Shown: one piece after another, positions 1 to 8,468 of the stretch
How the letters are laid out: the number at the start of each line of letters is the position of its first letter
Numbering within the stretch: position 1 is the first letter of the stretch
From: JAYQKL01 sp965243245
GTDB lineage: Bacteria > Pseudomonadota > Alphaproteobacteria > RS24
DNA: 64,000 nt
Reading direction: 5' to 3'
Assembly (NCBI GenBank): GCA_965243245.1
Contig: OZ251536.1
Location: 620,001 to 684,000 of the forward strand
The notes under the pieces: generated by a model
What the model was told of the DNA's origin: nothing
Seen by the model: only the letters and a program-made list of their open reading frames with translations
The model's database searches: none
Program-made: the position numbers and the translations under genes

Positions 1-1499
1 CCATTGCGCAACTCACCAAACATCGCGGCGTACGCAAACGCAAAGGACATTATTTTGGCCCCTTTGCCTCGGCCGGTGCCGTCAATAGAACCCTGAATAC
101 CCTCCAACGCGCCTTCTTATTACGCACCTGTACAGATAGTTATTATAATAGCCGCACACGCCCCTGCATGTTGCATCAAATTAAACGATGCAGTGCGCCC
201 TGCACAGGTGAAATCTCTCCATCAGATTATGCTCAACTCGTCACCCAAACTCATCAGTTTCTCTCTGGCTTCAACTCAAAAATACAAGAAGACCTCGCCG
301 CAAAAATGCAAGCCGCCAGCAATGACACAAATTACGAACGCGCCGCTCAGTTACGCGATCGTATCCGTGCCTTAACATATGTTCAGTCCTCAACAGATGT
401 CTACGCACAAACCATAAAAGAAGCCGATATTATCGCCCTAACCCAACAGGGAGGGCAAAGTTGTGTTCAGGTGTTTTTTTTCCGCTCAGGTAAAAACCTC
501 GGCAATAAAGCCTATTTCCCAAGACATGACCGCGAAACGCCAACAGAAGAAATTTTGCAATCCTTCATTGTTCAGTTTTATGAAAAACGTCCCTGCGCCA
601 AGCAACTCATCATCAGCCACCCGCTTGAAAGCGCGCCCCTCATCGCCAAAGCATTGAGCATGAGTATGGAAAAAACGATCAAACTCCTTCATCCCAAGCG
701 CGGTGAGAAATTAGCCTTATTGCAACATGCTCTTGATAATGCAAATGAGGCACTTGCGCGCCGCCTTTCAGAAAAATCAAGCCAGCAAAAATTACTGAAC
801 GGTGTGGCAGACGTCTTTGGTTTGGAAAAACCGCCCCAACGTATCGAAGTTTTTGATAATAGTCACCTGCAAGGCACGCATGCTATCGGCGGCATGATTG
901 TCGCCACCCGCGATGGTTTTGCCAAGAATCAATATCGTAAATTTAATATCAAAGACACCATGATTACCCCCGGGGATGATTATGGTATGATGCGTGAAGT
1001 GTTTTCTCGCCGTTATGGACGCCTCAAGCGTGAAGAAGCGTCACGTTCTGAAAACTGGCCAGATTTGATTCTGGTCGATGGGGGTAAGGGGCACTTATCT
1101 GTCGCTAGGGAAGTCCTTATGGGACTTGGATTAAATGATATTAATCTGGTCGGGGTCGCTAAAGGACCAGACAGAAATGCTGGACGTGAGAAGTTTTTCA
1201 CCTCTTCTGGTAAAGTCATTGAGTTACCTCATAACAGCCCCATTTTATATTATCTGCAACGCCTGCGCGATGAAGCCCATCGGTTTGCCATTGATAGCCA
1301 TCGTCATAAGCGCAAAAAGGATATATATGCCAATCCGCTTGACGCAATTCCAGCGATCGGCGCAAAACGCAAGAAAGCTCTGTTACATCATTTTGGCTCG
1401 GCTAAAGCGGTGATGCGTGCCTCGATACTCGATTTAGAAAAAGTTGAAGGTGTAAGTGGTAAAATGGCACAAAATATCTATGATTACTTTAACGCGTAA
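1..1499 (+). CDS. uvrC: Excinuclease ABC subunit C, 5'-truncated by window edge
   Basis: UvrC makes the two incisions around a lesion in UvrABC nucleotide excision repair. The open frame runs from base 3 with no start, so only the last 498 residues are visible; the N-terminal GIY-YIG nuclease domain lies mostly upstream. The YFGPF motif just inside the edge is the stretch that normally follows it. Next come a UvrB-binding UVR motif (NYERAAQLRDRI), the RNase H-like second nuclease domain (FDNSHLQG, DGGKGHL) and a C-terminal helix-hairpin-helix region (IPAIGAKRKKALLHHFGS). pgsA follows 26 bp downstream, a common alphaproteobacterial arrangement. An ATG at 168 is internal, because the conserved sequence continues upstream of it. 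Confidence 0.97.
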   Translation, partial: IAQLTKHRGVRKRKGHYFGPFASAGAVNRTLNTLQRAFLLRTCTDSYYNSRTRPCMLHQIKRCSAPCTGEISPSDYAQLVTQTHQFLSGFNSKIQEDLAAKMQAASNDTNYERAAQLRDRIRALTYVQSSTDVYAQTIKEADIIALTQQGGQSCVQVFFFRSGKNLGNKAYFPRHDRETPTEEILQSFIVQFYEKRPCAKQLIISHPLESAPLIAKALSMSMEKTIKLLHPKRGEKLALLQHALDNANEALARRLSEKSSQQKLLNGVADVFGLEKPPQRIEVFDNSHLQGTHAIGGMIVATRDGFAKNQYRKFNIKDTMITPGDDYGMMREVFSRRYGRLKREEASRSENWPDLILVDGGKGHLSVAREVLMGLGLNDINLVGVAKGPDRNAGREKFFTSSGKVIELPHNSPILYYLQRLRDEAHRFAIDSHRHKRKKDIYANPLDAIPAIGAKRKKALLHHFGSAKAVMRASILDLEKVEGVSGKMAQNIYDYFNA

Positions 1500-1525
1500 T
1501 GTCGATTCTTAAGGTTAGCTAATCA

Positions 1526-2098
1526 ATGCTCAAAAATGTTCCAAATATTTTAACAGTAATGCGCGTTTTTCTGATTCCCGCCATTTATATTTCATTGATA
1601 AGCCACACCTATTTAGGCGACTGGTGCTATTGGCTCGCCGTTGGGTTTTATACGATTGCTGGCCTGACAGATTTTTTTGACGGCTGGCTAGCCAGAAAGC
1701 TTCAAGTTCAATCGGGCTTTGGACGCATGCTAGACCCAATTGCGGATAAGCTTATGGTTGCGACTGTTTTGATCATGCTGGTCGATAATCAATCGCTTGA
1801 GGGGGTGCATACAATTGCGGCTCTGATTATTTTATCGCGGGAAATTCTGGTGTCGGGTTTGAGAGAATATCTAATTGAATTACGCGTTGGCTTGCCAGTA
1901 TCGAACCTTGCTAAGATTAAAACAACGGCGCAGATGGTCTCGCTTGGGTTTCTTTTAGCCGGACCGGCGGGCGCGAATTTTTGGTCTATTGCGCCCCAAA
2001 TCGGACTAAGTTTGCTGTGGATAGCCGCTATTTTGACTATTTATACTGGCTATGCTTATCTCAGAATCGGGATGAAACATGCCCCTTGGAGTAAATAA
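1526..2098 (+). CDS. pgsA: CDP-diacylglycerol--glycerol-3-phosphate 3-phosphatidyltransferase
   Basis: This inner-membrane enzyme commits CDP-diacylglycerol to phosphatidylglycerol by adding glycerol-3-phosphate and releasing CMP. The 190-residue protein has the full CDP-alcohol phosphatidyltransferase signature, DG-x2-AR-x8-G-x3-D-x3-D, beginning at DGWLARKL near residue 50, plus several hydrophobic segments. Its length is normal for PgsA. It lies 26 bp after uvrC and is probably co-transcribed. Convergent ilvE ends 24 bp beyond it. Confidence 0.95.
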   Translation: MLKNVPNILTVMRVFLIPAIYISLISHTYLGDWCYWLAVGFYTIAGLTDFFDGWLARKLQVQSGFGRMLDPIADKLMVATVLIMLVDNQSLEGVHTIAALIILSREILVSGLREYLIELRVGLPVSNLAKIKTTAQMVSLGFLLAGPAGANFWSIAPQIGLSLLWIAAILTIYTGYAYLRIGMKHAPWSK

Positions 2099-2122
2099 AA
2101 AGAGCAAATAAGGCGCAACCCC

Positions 2123-2992
2123 CTAAGCCCCCACCAGCACCTCATAAGCCAAGCTGAGATCTTTACTCAATTGCCCCGGCACAAAACGATAAGGTCCAAT
2201 TTCTAAAACCGGCGTCACTTCTACAGCCGTGCCCGTCATGAAACATTCGGTAAAACCTTCCAATTCTTCGGGCATAATCGCCCGCTCGATAATTTCAATA
2301 CCTCGGTCTTCAGCCAATTGCATAACCGTCTGCCGCGTAATCCCATCAAGAAAACAATCAGGCGTCGGTGTGTGGATAACACCATCCTTGACAAAAAATA
2401 AATTAGCACCTGTCGCCTCTGCCACTCGCCCGCGATAATCAAGCATCATAGCATCATCATAGTTTTTTCTTTCTGCCTCATGTTTGGACAATGTACAAAT
2501 CATATAAAGTCCTGCTGCTTTGACATCGCACGGAATCGTTTCAGGTGAGGGACGTTTATATGTAGCAATCGCAAGACGCATGCCTTTCTTTTGTACCTTG
2601 GGCTTAATATAATGTTTCCATTGCCATGTGGCAATCGCAACATTAATTTCGGTTCCCTTAGCTGAAACCCCCATCTCTTCACCCCCGCGCCACGCAAAGG
2701 GGCGTATATAAGCATTTTTAAGATTATTAAAAGCAAGAGTATCATAGCAGGCTTTATTAATTTTATCTGCTGTAAAGGGAATCTTAAGATCAAGTATTTC
2801 GCCCGAGGAAATCAACCGCTCCGTATGTTCTTCCAGTTTAAAAATTTTGCCCTTATAGGCACGTAGTCCCTCAAAAACACAGGACGCATAATGAAGCCCA
2901 TGCGTTAGCACAGGAACATTGCAGGCGGCACATGGAAGCATCTCGCCATTCATCCAAATGAACCCATCAATTTGACCAAATGTTACACTCAT
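2123..2992 (-). CDS. ilvE: Branched-chain amino acid aminotransferase
   Basis: This PLP fold-type IV transaminase performs the last step of Leu/Ile/Val synthesis, or the first of their breakdown, with 2-oxoglutarate/glutamate. The 289-residue protein has class-IV features: GLHYASCVFEGLRAY near residue 32, KAAGLYMICTLSKHEA, and the C-terminal GTAVEVTPV motif. The start (ATG at 2992) is preceded by an 11-bp tandem repeat whose unit carries a GAGG Shine-Dalgarno-like core. It is divergent from the MarR-type gene at 3152. D-amino-acid transaminase and aminodeoxychorismate lyase share the fold, but motif spacing and length favour IlvE. Confidence 0.92.
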   Translation of the reverse strand: MSVTFGQIDGFIWMNGEMLPCAACNVPVLTHGLHYASCVFEGLRAYKGKIFKLEEHTERLISSGEILDLKIPFTADKINKACYDTLAFNNLKNAYIRPFAWRGGEEMGVSAKGTEINVAIATWQWKHYIKPKVQKKGMRLAIATYKRPSPETIPCDVKAAGLYMICTLSKHEAERKNYDDAMMLDYRGRVAEATGANLFFVKDGVIHTPTPDCFLDGITRQTVMQLAEDRGIEIIERAIMPEELEGFTECFMTGTAVEVTPVLEIGPYRFVPGQLSKDLSLAYEVLVGA

Positions 2993-2993
2993 G

Positions 2994-3025
2994 CTTGCCT
3001 CAAACTTGCCTCAAACTTGCCTTTA
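2994..3025. repeat. 11-bp tandem repeat at the ilvE start
   Basis: The unit cttgcctcaaa occurs at 2994-3004 and 3005-3015, followed by a partial third copy. On the coding strand it reads TTTGAGGCAAG, so each unit carries a GAGG ribosome-binding core. The repeat sits directly before the ilvE ATG. Confidence 0.85.
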
Positions 3026-3095
3026 GCTGGGAAAATCTCTTAACCTAAAACTAAAGGATGTATATTTGACCTATTCGTATCAGTCCATTAAAAAT

Positions 3096-3127
3096 AAGTC
3101 AACATAGCTGACATATATGTTAAACTT
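3096..3127. promoter_or_regulatory. Dyad in the ilvE/petP-like divergent spacer
   Basis: An interrupted inverted repeat: AAGT-c-AACATA (3096-3106) against TATGTT-aa-ACTT (3116-3127), with nine bases between the arms. It lies 25 bp before the MarR-type GTG start in a 160-bp divergent spacer. Placement and size fit an operator for the adjacent MarR-family protein; this is inference from position. Confidence 0.4.
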
Positions 3128-3151
3128 ATTTTTAGAAAATAGTGAAAGCAC

Positions 3152-3664
3152 GTGACACAAAAAAAACCACCCCCTATAGAAGCCACCAATGAGCCATTGA
3201 CTGAAATTATTGAATTGATGTTTTTTGCCTATCGGGATTTTGTTGCTGATCCGGATGTTTTATTGATGAAAAAAAATCTCGGACGGGCGCATCACCGTGC
3301 CTTGCATTTTATTGGACGTTACCCGTGCTTGTCGGTCACTGAGCTGCTGGAAATTCTTTGTATTACTAAGCAAAGTCTTTCGCGGGTTCTTAAAGAGCTA
3401 TTGGGTGATGGCTATGTCATCCAGACCATAAGTCAGGACGATAGACGCAAAAGGCTTTTGAGTCTTTCAAAAAAGGGCGATGCGTTTTTAGCAGAATTAA
3501 TTGCACCACAACATAGAAGATTTAAAAAAGCCATTAAAGAAACCGATTCAGAAACCTTAGCAATATGGCAAGCATTTATGATAAAATTACTCAATACGCA
3601 TACGCGAAGCATAAGCTCAGAGTATTTTGCAAATGACGAGAAAAATCATGACCAAGCTGGATGA
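3152..3664 (+). CDS. MarR-family transcriptional regulator (PetP-like)
   Basis: A 170-residue winged-helix regulator. The central part (LSVTELLEILCITKQSLSRVLKEL) is the MarR helix-turn-helix and is followed by the basic wing SQDDRRKRLLSLSKKG. The start is GTG at 3152. The gene overlaps the following response-regulator gene. A MarR protein directly before an OmpR-type regulator matches the petP-petR pair described in Rhodobacter, where petR and petP affect cytochrome bc1 expression; that assignment here rests on gene order and family only. A dyad just upstream may be its operator. Ligand unknown. Confidence 0.88.
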   Translation: MTQKKPPPIEATNEPLTEIIELMFFAYRDFVADPDVLLMKKNLGRAHHRALHFIGRYPCLSVTELLEILCITKQSLSRVLKELLGDGYVIQTISQDDRRKRLLSLSKKGDAFLAELIAPQHRRFKKAIKETDSETLAIWQAFMIKLLNTHTRSISSEYFANDEKNHDQAG

Positions 3665-4352
3665 AACCACAGCGCATATTCTTATTATTGATGATGATAC
3701 GCGCATTCGGTCTTTATTGAAAAAGTTTTTATCTGAACAAGGTTATCGCACCTCCTCGGCGGGCAATGCTGTGCAGGCACGCGAAAAGCTTAAAACGCTA
3801 GAGTTTGATTTGCTTGTTTTGGACGTCATGATGGCGGGCGAGACGGGCATGGAGCTAACGCAATCTTTACGAAAAGCCTCAAACTCTGTTCCCATTTTAT
3901 TGCTGACAGCTCTGGCAGATGTGGACCATCGCATTAAAGGCTTGCAGAGCGGGGCGGATGATTATTTGCCAAAACCGTTTGAGCCGCAAGAATTATTACT
4001 CCGCATTAATAATATTTTAAGGCGTCAAGCCATTATGCCGCCCGTGCGAGTTGAAATCCCCGATGAAGTCTCGTTTGGGGCTTGTGTCTTTAAGCTGGGG
4101 CGGGGTGACTTAACTAAAGATACGCAACGTATCTCTCTTACGACACGCGAAATAGAGCTGTTAAGATATTTCGCAGAAAAAGCCGGACAGGTCGTCCCCC
4201 GCGAAGCCTTAACACAAGGACAAGAAAATATTTCGACCCGTGCAATTGACGTTCAAATCAACCGATTACGCCAGAAAATCGAAGACGACCCACGCAATCC
4301 CATTCACCTGCAAACAGTTCGGGGTGCAGGTTATATTTTGCAGACAAATTAA
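3648..4352 (+). CDS. OmpR-family response regulator (PetR-like)
   Basis: A two-component DNA-binding response regulator of about 234 residues. The receiver domain shows the acidic pocket (IIDDDTR), phospho-acceptor Asp59 (LLVLDVMM) and the conserved Lys in YLPKPFEP. The C-terminal winged helix (LTTREIELLRYF, RAIDVQINRLRQKIEDDP, VRGAGYIL) is OmpR/PhoB type. I chose ATG 3648 because the protein then starts about ten residues before the receiver domain; an in-frame ATG exists at 3627. It overlaps the MarR gene by 17 bp, and the cognate-looking kinase starts 20 bp after it. Confidence 0.93.
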   Translation: MTKLDETTAHILIIDDDTRIRSLLKKFLSEQGYRTSSAGNAVQAREKLKTLEFDLLVLDVMMAGETGMELTQSLRKASNSVPILLLTALADVDHRIKGLQSGADDYLPKPFEPQELLLRINNILRRQAIMPPVRVEIPDEVSFGACVFKLGRGDLTKDTQRISLTTREIELLRYFAEKAGQVVPREALTQGQENISTRAIDVQINRLRQKIEDDPRNPIHLQTVRGAGYILQTN

Positions 4353-4371
4353 GGCACTGAAGGGTATTGAG

Positions 4372-5736
4372 ATGGAATTTTTTAAGTTTCTTCAAAATCT
4401 TAATCTATTAGGGTTTTTGAAAAATTATATGCCGACAGGGCTTTATTCTCGCTCTCTTTTGATCATTATCACGCCCGTTGTGGTTGTTCAGATTGTTGCT
4501 AGCTTTGTCTTTCTTGAACGTCACTGGAACTCTGTTACGTTAAAACTATCCCATGCTCTGGTGAGCGATTTATCTATGCTGATTGATATGCGCATGACCC
4601 ATGCAGGCACTGATGGCAATGATCTTGTGCATCTTGCCAATGAAAACTTTGCCGTTTCTATTGCCTTTTTACCCGGTGAAACTTTGCCAGATGAATTACC
4701 CGTGCCGTTTTTTCAATTGCTTGATACCTCGCTCACAAACGAGATCACGCATCAAATTGCGCGCCCGCACTGGATCGATACGGTTTCTCAAGAAGATTAT
4801 GTCGATGTGCGCATTCAATTACCGGGAGAAGTGTTTCGGGCCCTGGTTTTAAGAGAAAAAGTTTATGCAACAAATTCTCATATCTTCATTGTGTGGATGT
4901 CAGGGACGTCTTTATTATTGCTTGCTGTTTCGATTATTTTTTTGCGCAACCAAATCCGCCCGATTGAGAAACTCGCCGAAGCAGCCGAGAAATTCGGGGT
5001 CGGACAGCAAGTCTCGGACTTTAAACCCGCCGGGGCTTCTGAGGTGCGCCGCGCCGCCTCGGCTTTTATGAACATGCGAGACAGAATTCAGGCTCATATC
5101 GAACAGCGCACAACTATGCTCGCCGGCGTTAGTCATGATTTGCGCACACCGCTCACACGGCTTAAATTGCAATTGGCACTGCTCAAAAAAACACCGGAAA
5201 TTGAGGAGCTTAAAAACGACGTCACCGAAATGGAAGATATGCTTGAGGATTATCTTTCTTTTGCAAAAGGCTATCAAGGCGAGCATGTTTCGCAAATTAA
5301 TTTAAAATTTCTCCTTGAAGATATTGTCTCTGGTGCCAAATTGCGTAACCCAGAAGTACAACTTTATCTAGCAACGATGGATAATTTTCAGATCATTGTG
5401 AAGCCGCGTGCTTTTAAAAGATGTGTGACTAATCTTGTCAATAATGCTTGCAATCATGCCACTGAAATAACTGTTACGGCACAGCAAAAAGCAGAAACTA
5501 TTATCATCAGTGTCGCAGATAATGGGTCTGGGATTCCAAAAGAAAAGCGCGATGATGTTTTTCGCCCCTTTTTTCGGCTCGATGATGCCCGCAATATGGA
5601 AATGGGCGGAACTGGATTGGGACTCGCCATTGCGCGTGATATTGCCCGCGGACATGGCGGCGATATTAGTTTAAGTGAAAGTGTCGAAAAGGGATTGCGG
5701 GCCGATATCAGTCTTCCTCTTCAGCTATTGCGCTAA
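4372..5736 (+). CDS. EnvZ-type sensor histidine kinase
   Basis: A 454-residue inner-membrane histidine kinase, probably the partner of the preceding OmpR-type regulator. TM1 spans about residues 28-48, a ~120-residue periplasmic region follows, and TM2 spans about 171-191. After that come a HAMP linker (RNQIRPIEKLAEAAEKFG), the H-box with phospho-acceptor His255 (VSHDLRTPLTRLK), an N-box near residue 354 (NLVNNACNH), and G boxes DNGSGIP and GGTGLGLAIARD. ATG 4372 is preceded by GAAGGG; a longer in-frame start at 4240 would lie deep inside the regulator gene. The sensed signal is not apparent. Together with the MarR gene it forms a three-gene operon. Confidence 0.93.
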   Translation: MEFFKFLQNLNLLGFLKNYMPTGLYSRSLLIIITPVVVVQIVASFVFLERHWNSVTLKLSHALVSDLSMLIDMRMTHAGTDGNDLVHLANENFAVSIAFLPGETLPDELPVPFFQLLDTSLTNEITHQIARPHWIDTVSQEDYVDVRIQLPGEVFRALVLREKVYATNSHIFIVWMSGTSLLLLAVSIIFLRNQIRPIEKLAEAAEKFGVGQQVSDFKPAGASEVRRAASAFMNMRDRIQAHIEQRTTMLAGVSHDLRTPLTRLKLQLALLKKTPEIEELKNDVTEMEDMLEDYLSFAKGYQGEHVSQINLKFLLEDIVSGAKLRNPEVQLYLATMDNFQIIVKPRAFKRCVTNLVNNACNHATEITVTAQQKAETIIISVADNGSGIPKEKRDDVFRPFFRLDDARNMEMGGTGLGLAIARDIARGHGGDISLSESVEKGLRADISLPLQLLR

Positions 5737-5748
5737 CGCTTTGCGTTA
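5734..5748. terminator. Small hairpin between convergent kinase and proC genes
   Basis: TAACGC-TTT-GCGTTA is a perfect 6-bp hairpin starting on the kinase stop codon and lying between two convergent genes 16 bp apart. No strong T-run follows on either strand, so its role as a shared terminator is tentative. Confidence 0.35.
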
Positions 5749-5752
5749 AGGG

Positions 5753-6568
5753 CTATTCTTTGGACAGCGCCTTGGAACGCTTGGCTGCCGCCAATGTGGT
5801 TTTTTCCATCAACTCGCCCAAGCCATCAGCACTCATCAGCACATTAAGAGCGGCCTGTGTTGTCCCATTTGGGGAGGTCACATTTTCGCGCAAATCTGTT
5901 GCCGCCGCTTCAAATTCGTCCAGCATCCGGCCCGCCCCGATAACGGTTTGGCGTGCCAATTGCAATGAAAAATCAGCCTCCAGCCCAAGCTTTTGCCCCG
6001 CACTTGCCAAAGCCTCAACAAAATGGAACACATAAGCCGGCCCACTCCCGCTTATTGCCGTGACAGCATCCATCAAAGCTTCATCATCAAGCCAAGCGGT
6101 CATCCCAACCGCCGACATTAAATCTTCGGCAAGTTGTTTTTGAGCCTGCGTGACACGCGGCGAGGCAACCAGCACAGTTGCACTCGCCCCAAGCGAGATA
6201 GCCGTGTTCGGCATAGCTCTGATAAGCGCGTCATGTTGGGTCAATTGGCGCAATCGCTCCAATGACAAACCCGCCATAATAGACAAAATCAAACTATTGG
6301 GCGCAAAACAATCCCTCAATTCAGACAAAACATTTTCAGCTATTTGCGGCTTTACACCAAGCACAATCAAATCTGGCTTGAACGCAATAATATCTGCCAT
6401 AGCAGGATTAAGCATAACGCCCTGTGACATAAGGTCTGCACTTGGCATCGGCTCAAGCACGATGATGTTTTCAGGGCTTAATTGCTCTTTCAGCCAGCCT
6501 GTCAGCAAAGCAAAACCCATTTTGCCAGCCCCGATAAGAAGAAGTTTTTTTTTAGCCATTGAATTCAT
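5753..6568 (-). CDS. proC: Pyrroline-5-carboxylate reductase
   Basis: Catalyses the last step of proline synthesis, reducing 1-pyrroline-5-carboxylate with NAD(P)H. The 271-residue protein has the N-terminal Rossmann motif IGAGKMGFAL, the VLGVKPQ segment, and the family signature around ISGSGPAYVFHFVEAL followed by LARQTVIGAGRML. The first ATG (6568) has AAGAG upstream; ATG 6559 is an alternative. A YbjN-like gene lies 30 bp upstream on the same strand, a usual alphaproteobacterial pairing. Confidence 0.95.
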   Translation of the reverse strand: MNSMAKKKLLLIGAGKMGFALLTGWLKEQLSPENIIVLEPMPSADLMSQGVMLNPAMADIIAFKPDLIVLGVKPQIAENVLSELRDCFAPNSLILSIMAGLSLERLRQLTQHDALIRAMPNTAISLGASATVLVASPRVTQAQKQLAEDLMSAVGMTAWLDDEALMDAVTAISGSGPAYVFHFVEALASAGQKLGLEADFSLQLARQTVIGAGRMLDEFEAAATDLRENVTSPNGTTQAALNVLMSADGLGELMEKTTLAAAKRSKALSKE

Positions 6569-6598
6569 TCTGTCTCTTAAGCAAATTGGGTAAGCAAG

Positions 6599-7099
6599 TT
6601 AGGCATCCCCTTTGGTTTCAAACATACAAGCTTGAAGAGCCTCAGTCGCTGTGTGACCAGACCAAACTATATATTGGAAAGCGGGGAAAAAACGCTCACA
6701 ATTCTCAATTGAATTCATCAACACGGAAGCACATTGCGCTTGCGTTAACGCCGGCCCCGTTACCAGCACCGTATTGCGGAACAAAATAGACCCATCTGAT
6801 GACCAAATATCAAAGTGCCCCGACCATAATTGCTCATTGATGAGTGCCAAAAGTTCAAGCACATTTTTTCGCTTGGCTTTGGGAATGCGTGTATCCAATA
6901 CACAGGCAATATGCAAACCATCCAAATCACCGCGCCAACTAATAGCTAAATGAAAATCGCAGTATTTTCCCGGCACACAGACATTCATATCATCTTGTGT
7001 GGCGCGCTCACTGGGCCATTCTTGATGAGCAGCAAGACTCTCTAACGCATCAATCGGATGGTTGTCGATTTGAAGTTCTGTTTCGTTCACCAAGCTCAT
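6599..7099 (-). CDS. YbjN domain-containing protein
   Basis: A 166-residue cytoplasmic protein resembling the alphaproteobacterial YbjN family, a type III secretion-chaperone-like fold with no settled biochemical role. Seen in the sequence: a predicted alpha/beta protein with WSSDGSILFRNTVLVTG and a Trp-rich middle, no signal peptide, no membrane segment. It is co-directional with and just upstream of proC, and family members are commonly found there. Assignment rests on overall similarity and gene order. Confidence 0.75.
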   Translation of the reverse strand: MSLVNETELQIDNHPIDALESLAAHQEWPSERATQDDMNVCVPGKYCDFHLAISWRGDLDGLHIACVLDTRIPKAKRKNVLELLALINEQLWSGHFDIWSSDGSILFRNTVLVTGPALTQAQCASVLMNSIENCERFFPAFQYIVWSGHTATEALQACMFETKGDA

Positions 7100-7144
7100 G
7101 CTTTTTCTCGCTATAATTTTCCCCGCTTAGGCAGAAAAATCAAC

Positions 7145-7177
7145 ATATTGTGGGTCATATATTTTGAACCACAATAT
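7145..7177 (-). terminator. Probable terminator downstream of ubiK
   Basis: Inverted repeat ATATTGTGGGT / ACCACAATAT with a 12-base loop and one bulge. On the minus strand a short T-run (TTTTT) follows about four bases after the stem, placing it as a terminator for ubiK just ahead of the ybjN-like gene. Confidence 0.5.
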
Positions 7178-7224
7178 AAGTGTGCATGATTCCCCTCTAA
7201 GGCGCGAGAAAGATAAAGCTTATT

Positions 7225-7551
7225 TTACTTTTTTGCTGATTTGCCTGTGGATGAACGCCGCCCTGTATTCGCTTTAGGTTTAGGCGGCGGTTTAGATTTA
7301 GACTGCTTTGCGAGTTGTTTTTCTAAGCTTGCCACTTTTTTAGCAAGGGTTTTGGCCTGTTCATTAGCTTGCAAAGCCGTCTCACGGACCATATCAAATT
7401 CCTCGCGCGGCACCCAATCGGCAGAAGAAACATATTTTTTGATCTGTTGATGCAATAGCACTTCTAACTCTTTTTGAGCACCTTGTGCGGCACCTGCGGC
7501 ACCCATCACTAATTTTGATAAGTCGTTGATAAAATTTCCTCGTTTGGGCAT
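7225..7551 (-). CDS. ubiK: UbiK-family ubiquinone biosynthesis accessory factor (BMFP)
   Basis: A small coiled-coil accessory factor (YqiC/UbiK) that supports aerobic ubiquinone synthesis and binds membranes. From ATG 7551 the protein is 108 residues; an AAGGAG ribosome-binding site lies 8 bp upstream, so the longer in-frame ATG at 7593 is not needed. The N-terminal amphipathic segment (FINDLSKLVMGAAGAAQGA), the central WVPREEFDMVRE motif and the heptad-like tail (ALQANEQAKTLAKKVASLE) are typical. The last ~25 residues are Lys/Pro/Ser-rich and low-complexity. It is divergent from lgt. Confidence 0.85.
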   Translation of the reverse strand: MPKRGNFINDLSKLVMGAAGAAQGAQKELEVLLHQQIKKYVSSADWVPREEFDMVRETALQANEQAKTLAKKVASLEKQLAKQSKSKPPPKPKANTGRRSSTGKSAKK

Positions 7552-7640
7552 AGGTTTCTCCTTAATTTCTGGCGTACAAAATAATGATATCATGTTAGGG
7601 TGAGTATATCTGCCAAATAACCAGACGCAAAGAGAGTAAA

Positions 7641-8459
7641 ATGCCTTTTCCAGAATTTGATCCAGTAATCTTTAAAATAGGTATTTTTACATTGCGATGG
7701 TACGCGCTCGCTTATATTGCGGGCCTGTGGATTGGCATACGATATGTCAGAAATAACATGTCCGCAAAAGCACTCTGGGCAAATAAACCACCTGCCACAC
7801 CAGACCATATTGATGCTCTTTTGCTTTGGATCACATTTGGGGTCATTATCGGCGGTCGGCTTGGTTATGTCCTGTTTTATAATGCTGATTATTATTTTGC
7901 AAACCCTGCGGACATCCCCGCTATTTGGCGAGGCGGCATGTCATTTCATGGCGGCTTTTTAGGAGTCGTTTTAGCCGTCTGGTGGTTTGCCCGCAGGCAC
8001 AATATCTCGGCCATTAGTCTGGGTGATAGCGTCGCGGCGGCGACGCCTTTTGGGTTGTTTTTTGGACGCTTAGCCAACTTCATCAATAGTGAATTATGGG
8101 GCCGCGTGACCACGCATCCATTTGGCATTATTTTCCCCAATGGAGGCGATTTACCGCGCCATCCCAGCCAGCTTTACGAGGCTGTGCTTGAAGGATTGGT
8201 TTTATTTATCATTTTGCGATTAGCCACTCACCATTTCAAATTGTTTCGTCATCCGGGCATGGCTATCGGTATTTTCCTTTTAGGTTATGGGCTGGCAAGA
8301 ATTTTCGTTGAACAGTTTCGCCAACCAGATGCGCATATTGGATTTTTGACAGGCGGTACAACAATCGGAGGCTGGCTTTCTGTACCCTTAGTATTGATGG
8401 GCTTGGTGCTTGTTTTGCCTTTTGCAAGAAACCGTCTTGGGCTTGCAAAAACAGACTGA
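7641..8459 (+). CDS. lgt: Prolipoprotein diacylglyceryl transferase
   Basis: Inner-membrane enzyme that transfers diacylglycerol from phosphatidylglycerol to the lipobox cysteine, the first step of lipoprotein maturation. The 272-residue protein has about seven membrane segments, the essential HGGFLG motif, the Lgt signature GRLANFINSELWGR, and HPSQLYEA. Length and topology are normal. It starts a co-directional run with the MidA-like and PgeF genes (9-bp and 1-bp gaps). Confidence 0.96.
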   Translation: MPFPEFDPVIFKIGIFTLRWYALAYIAGLWIGIRYVRNNMSAKALWANKPPATPDHIDALLLWITFGVIIGGRLGYVLFYNADYYFANPADIPAIWRGGMSFHGGFLGVVLAVWWFARRHNISAISLGDSVAAATPFGLFFGRLANFINSELWGRVTTHPFGIIFPNGGDLPRHPSQLYEAVLEGLVLFIILRLATHHFKLFRHPGMAIGIFLLGYGLARIFVEQFRQPDAHIGFLTGGTTIGGWLSVPLVLMGLVLVLPFARNRLGLAKTD

Positions 8460-8468
8460 AAATAGCTG

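Noticed and set aside
4240..4371. Extended N-terminus of the sensor kinase
   Set aside because: Would lie within the response-regulator gene; ATG 4372 has a good ribosome-binding site and gives a normal kinase N-terminus.
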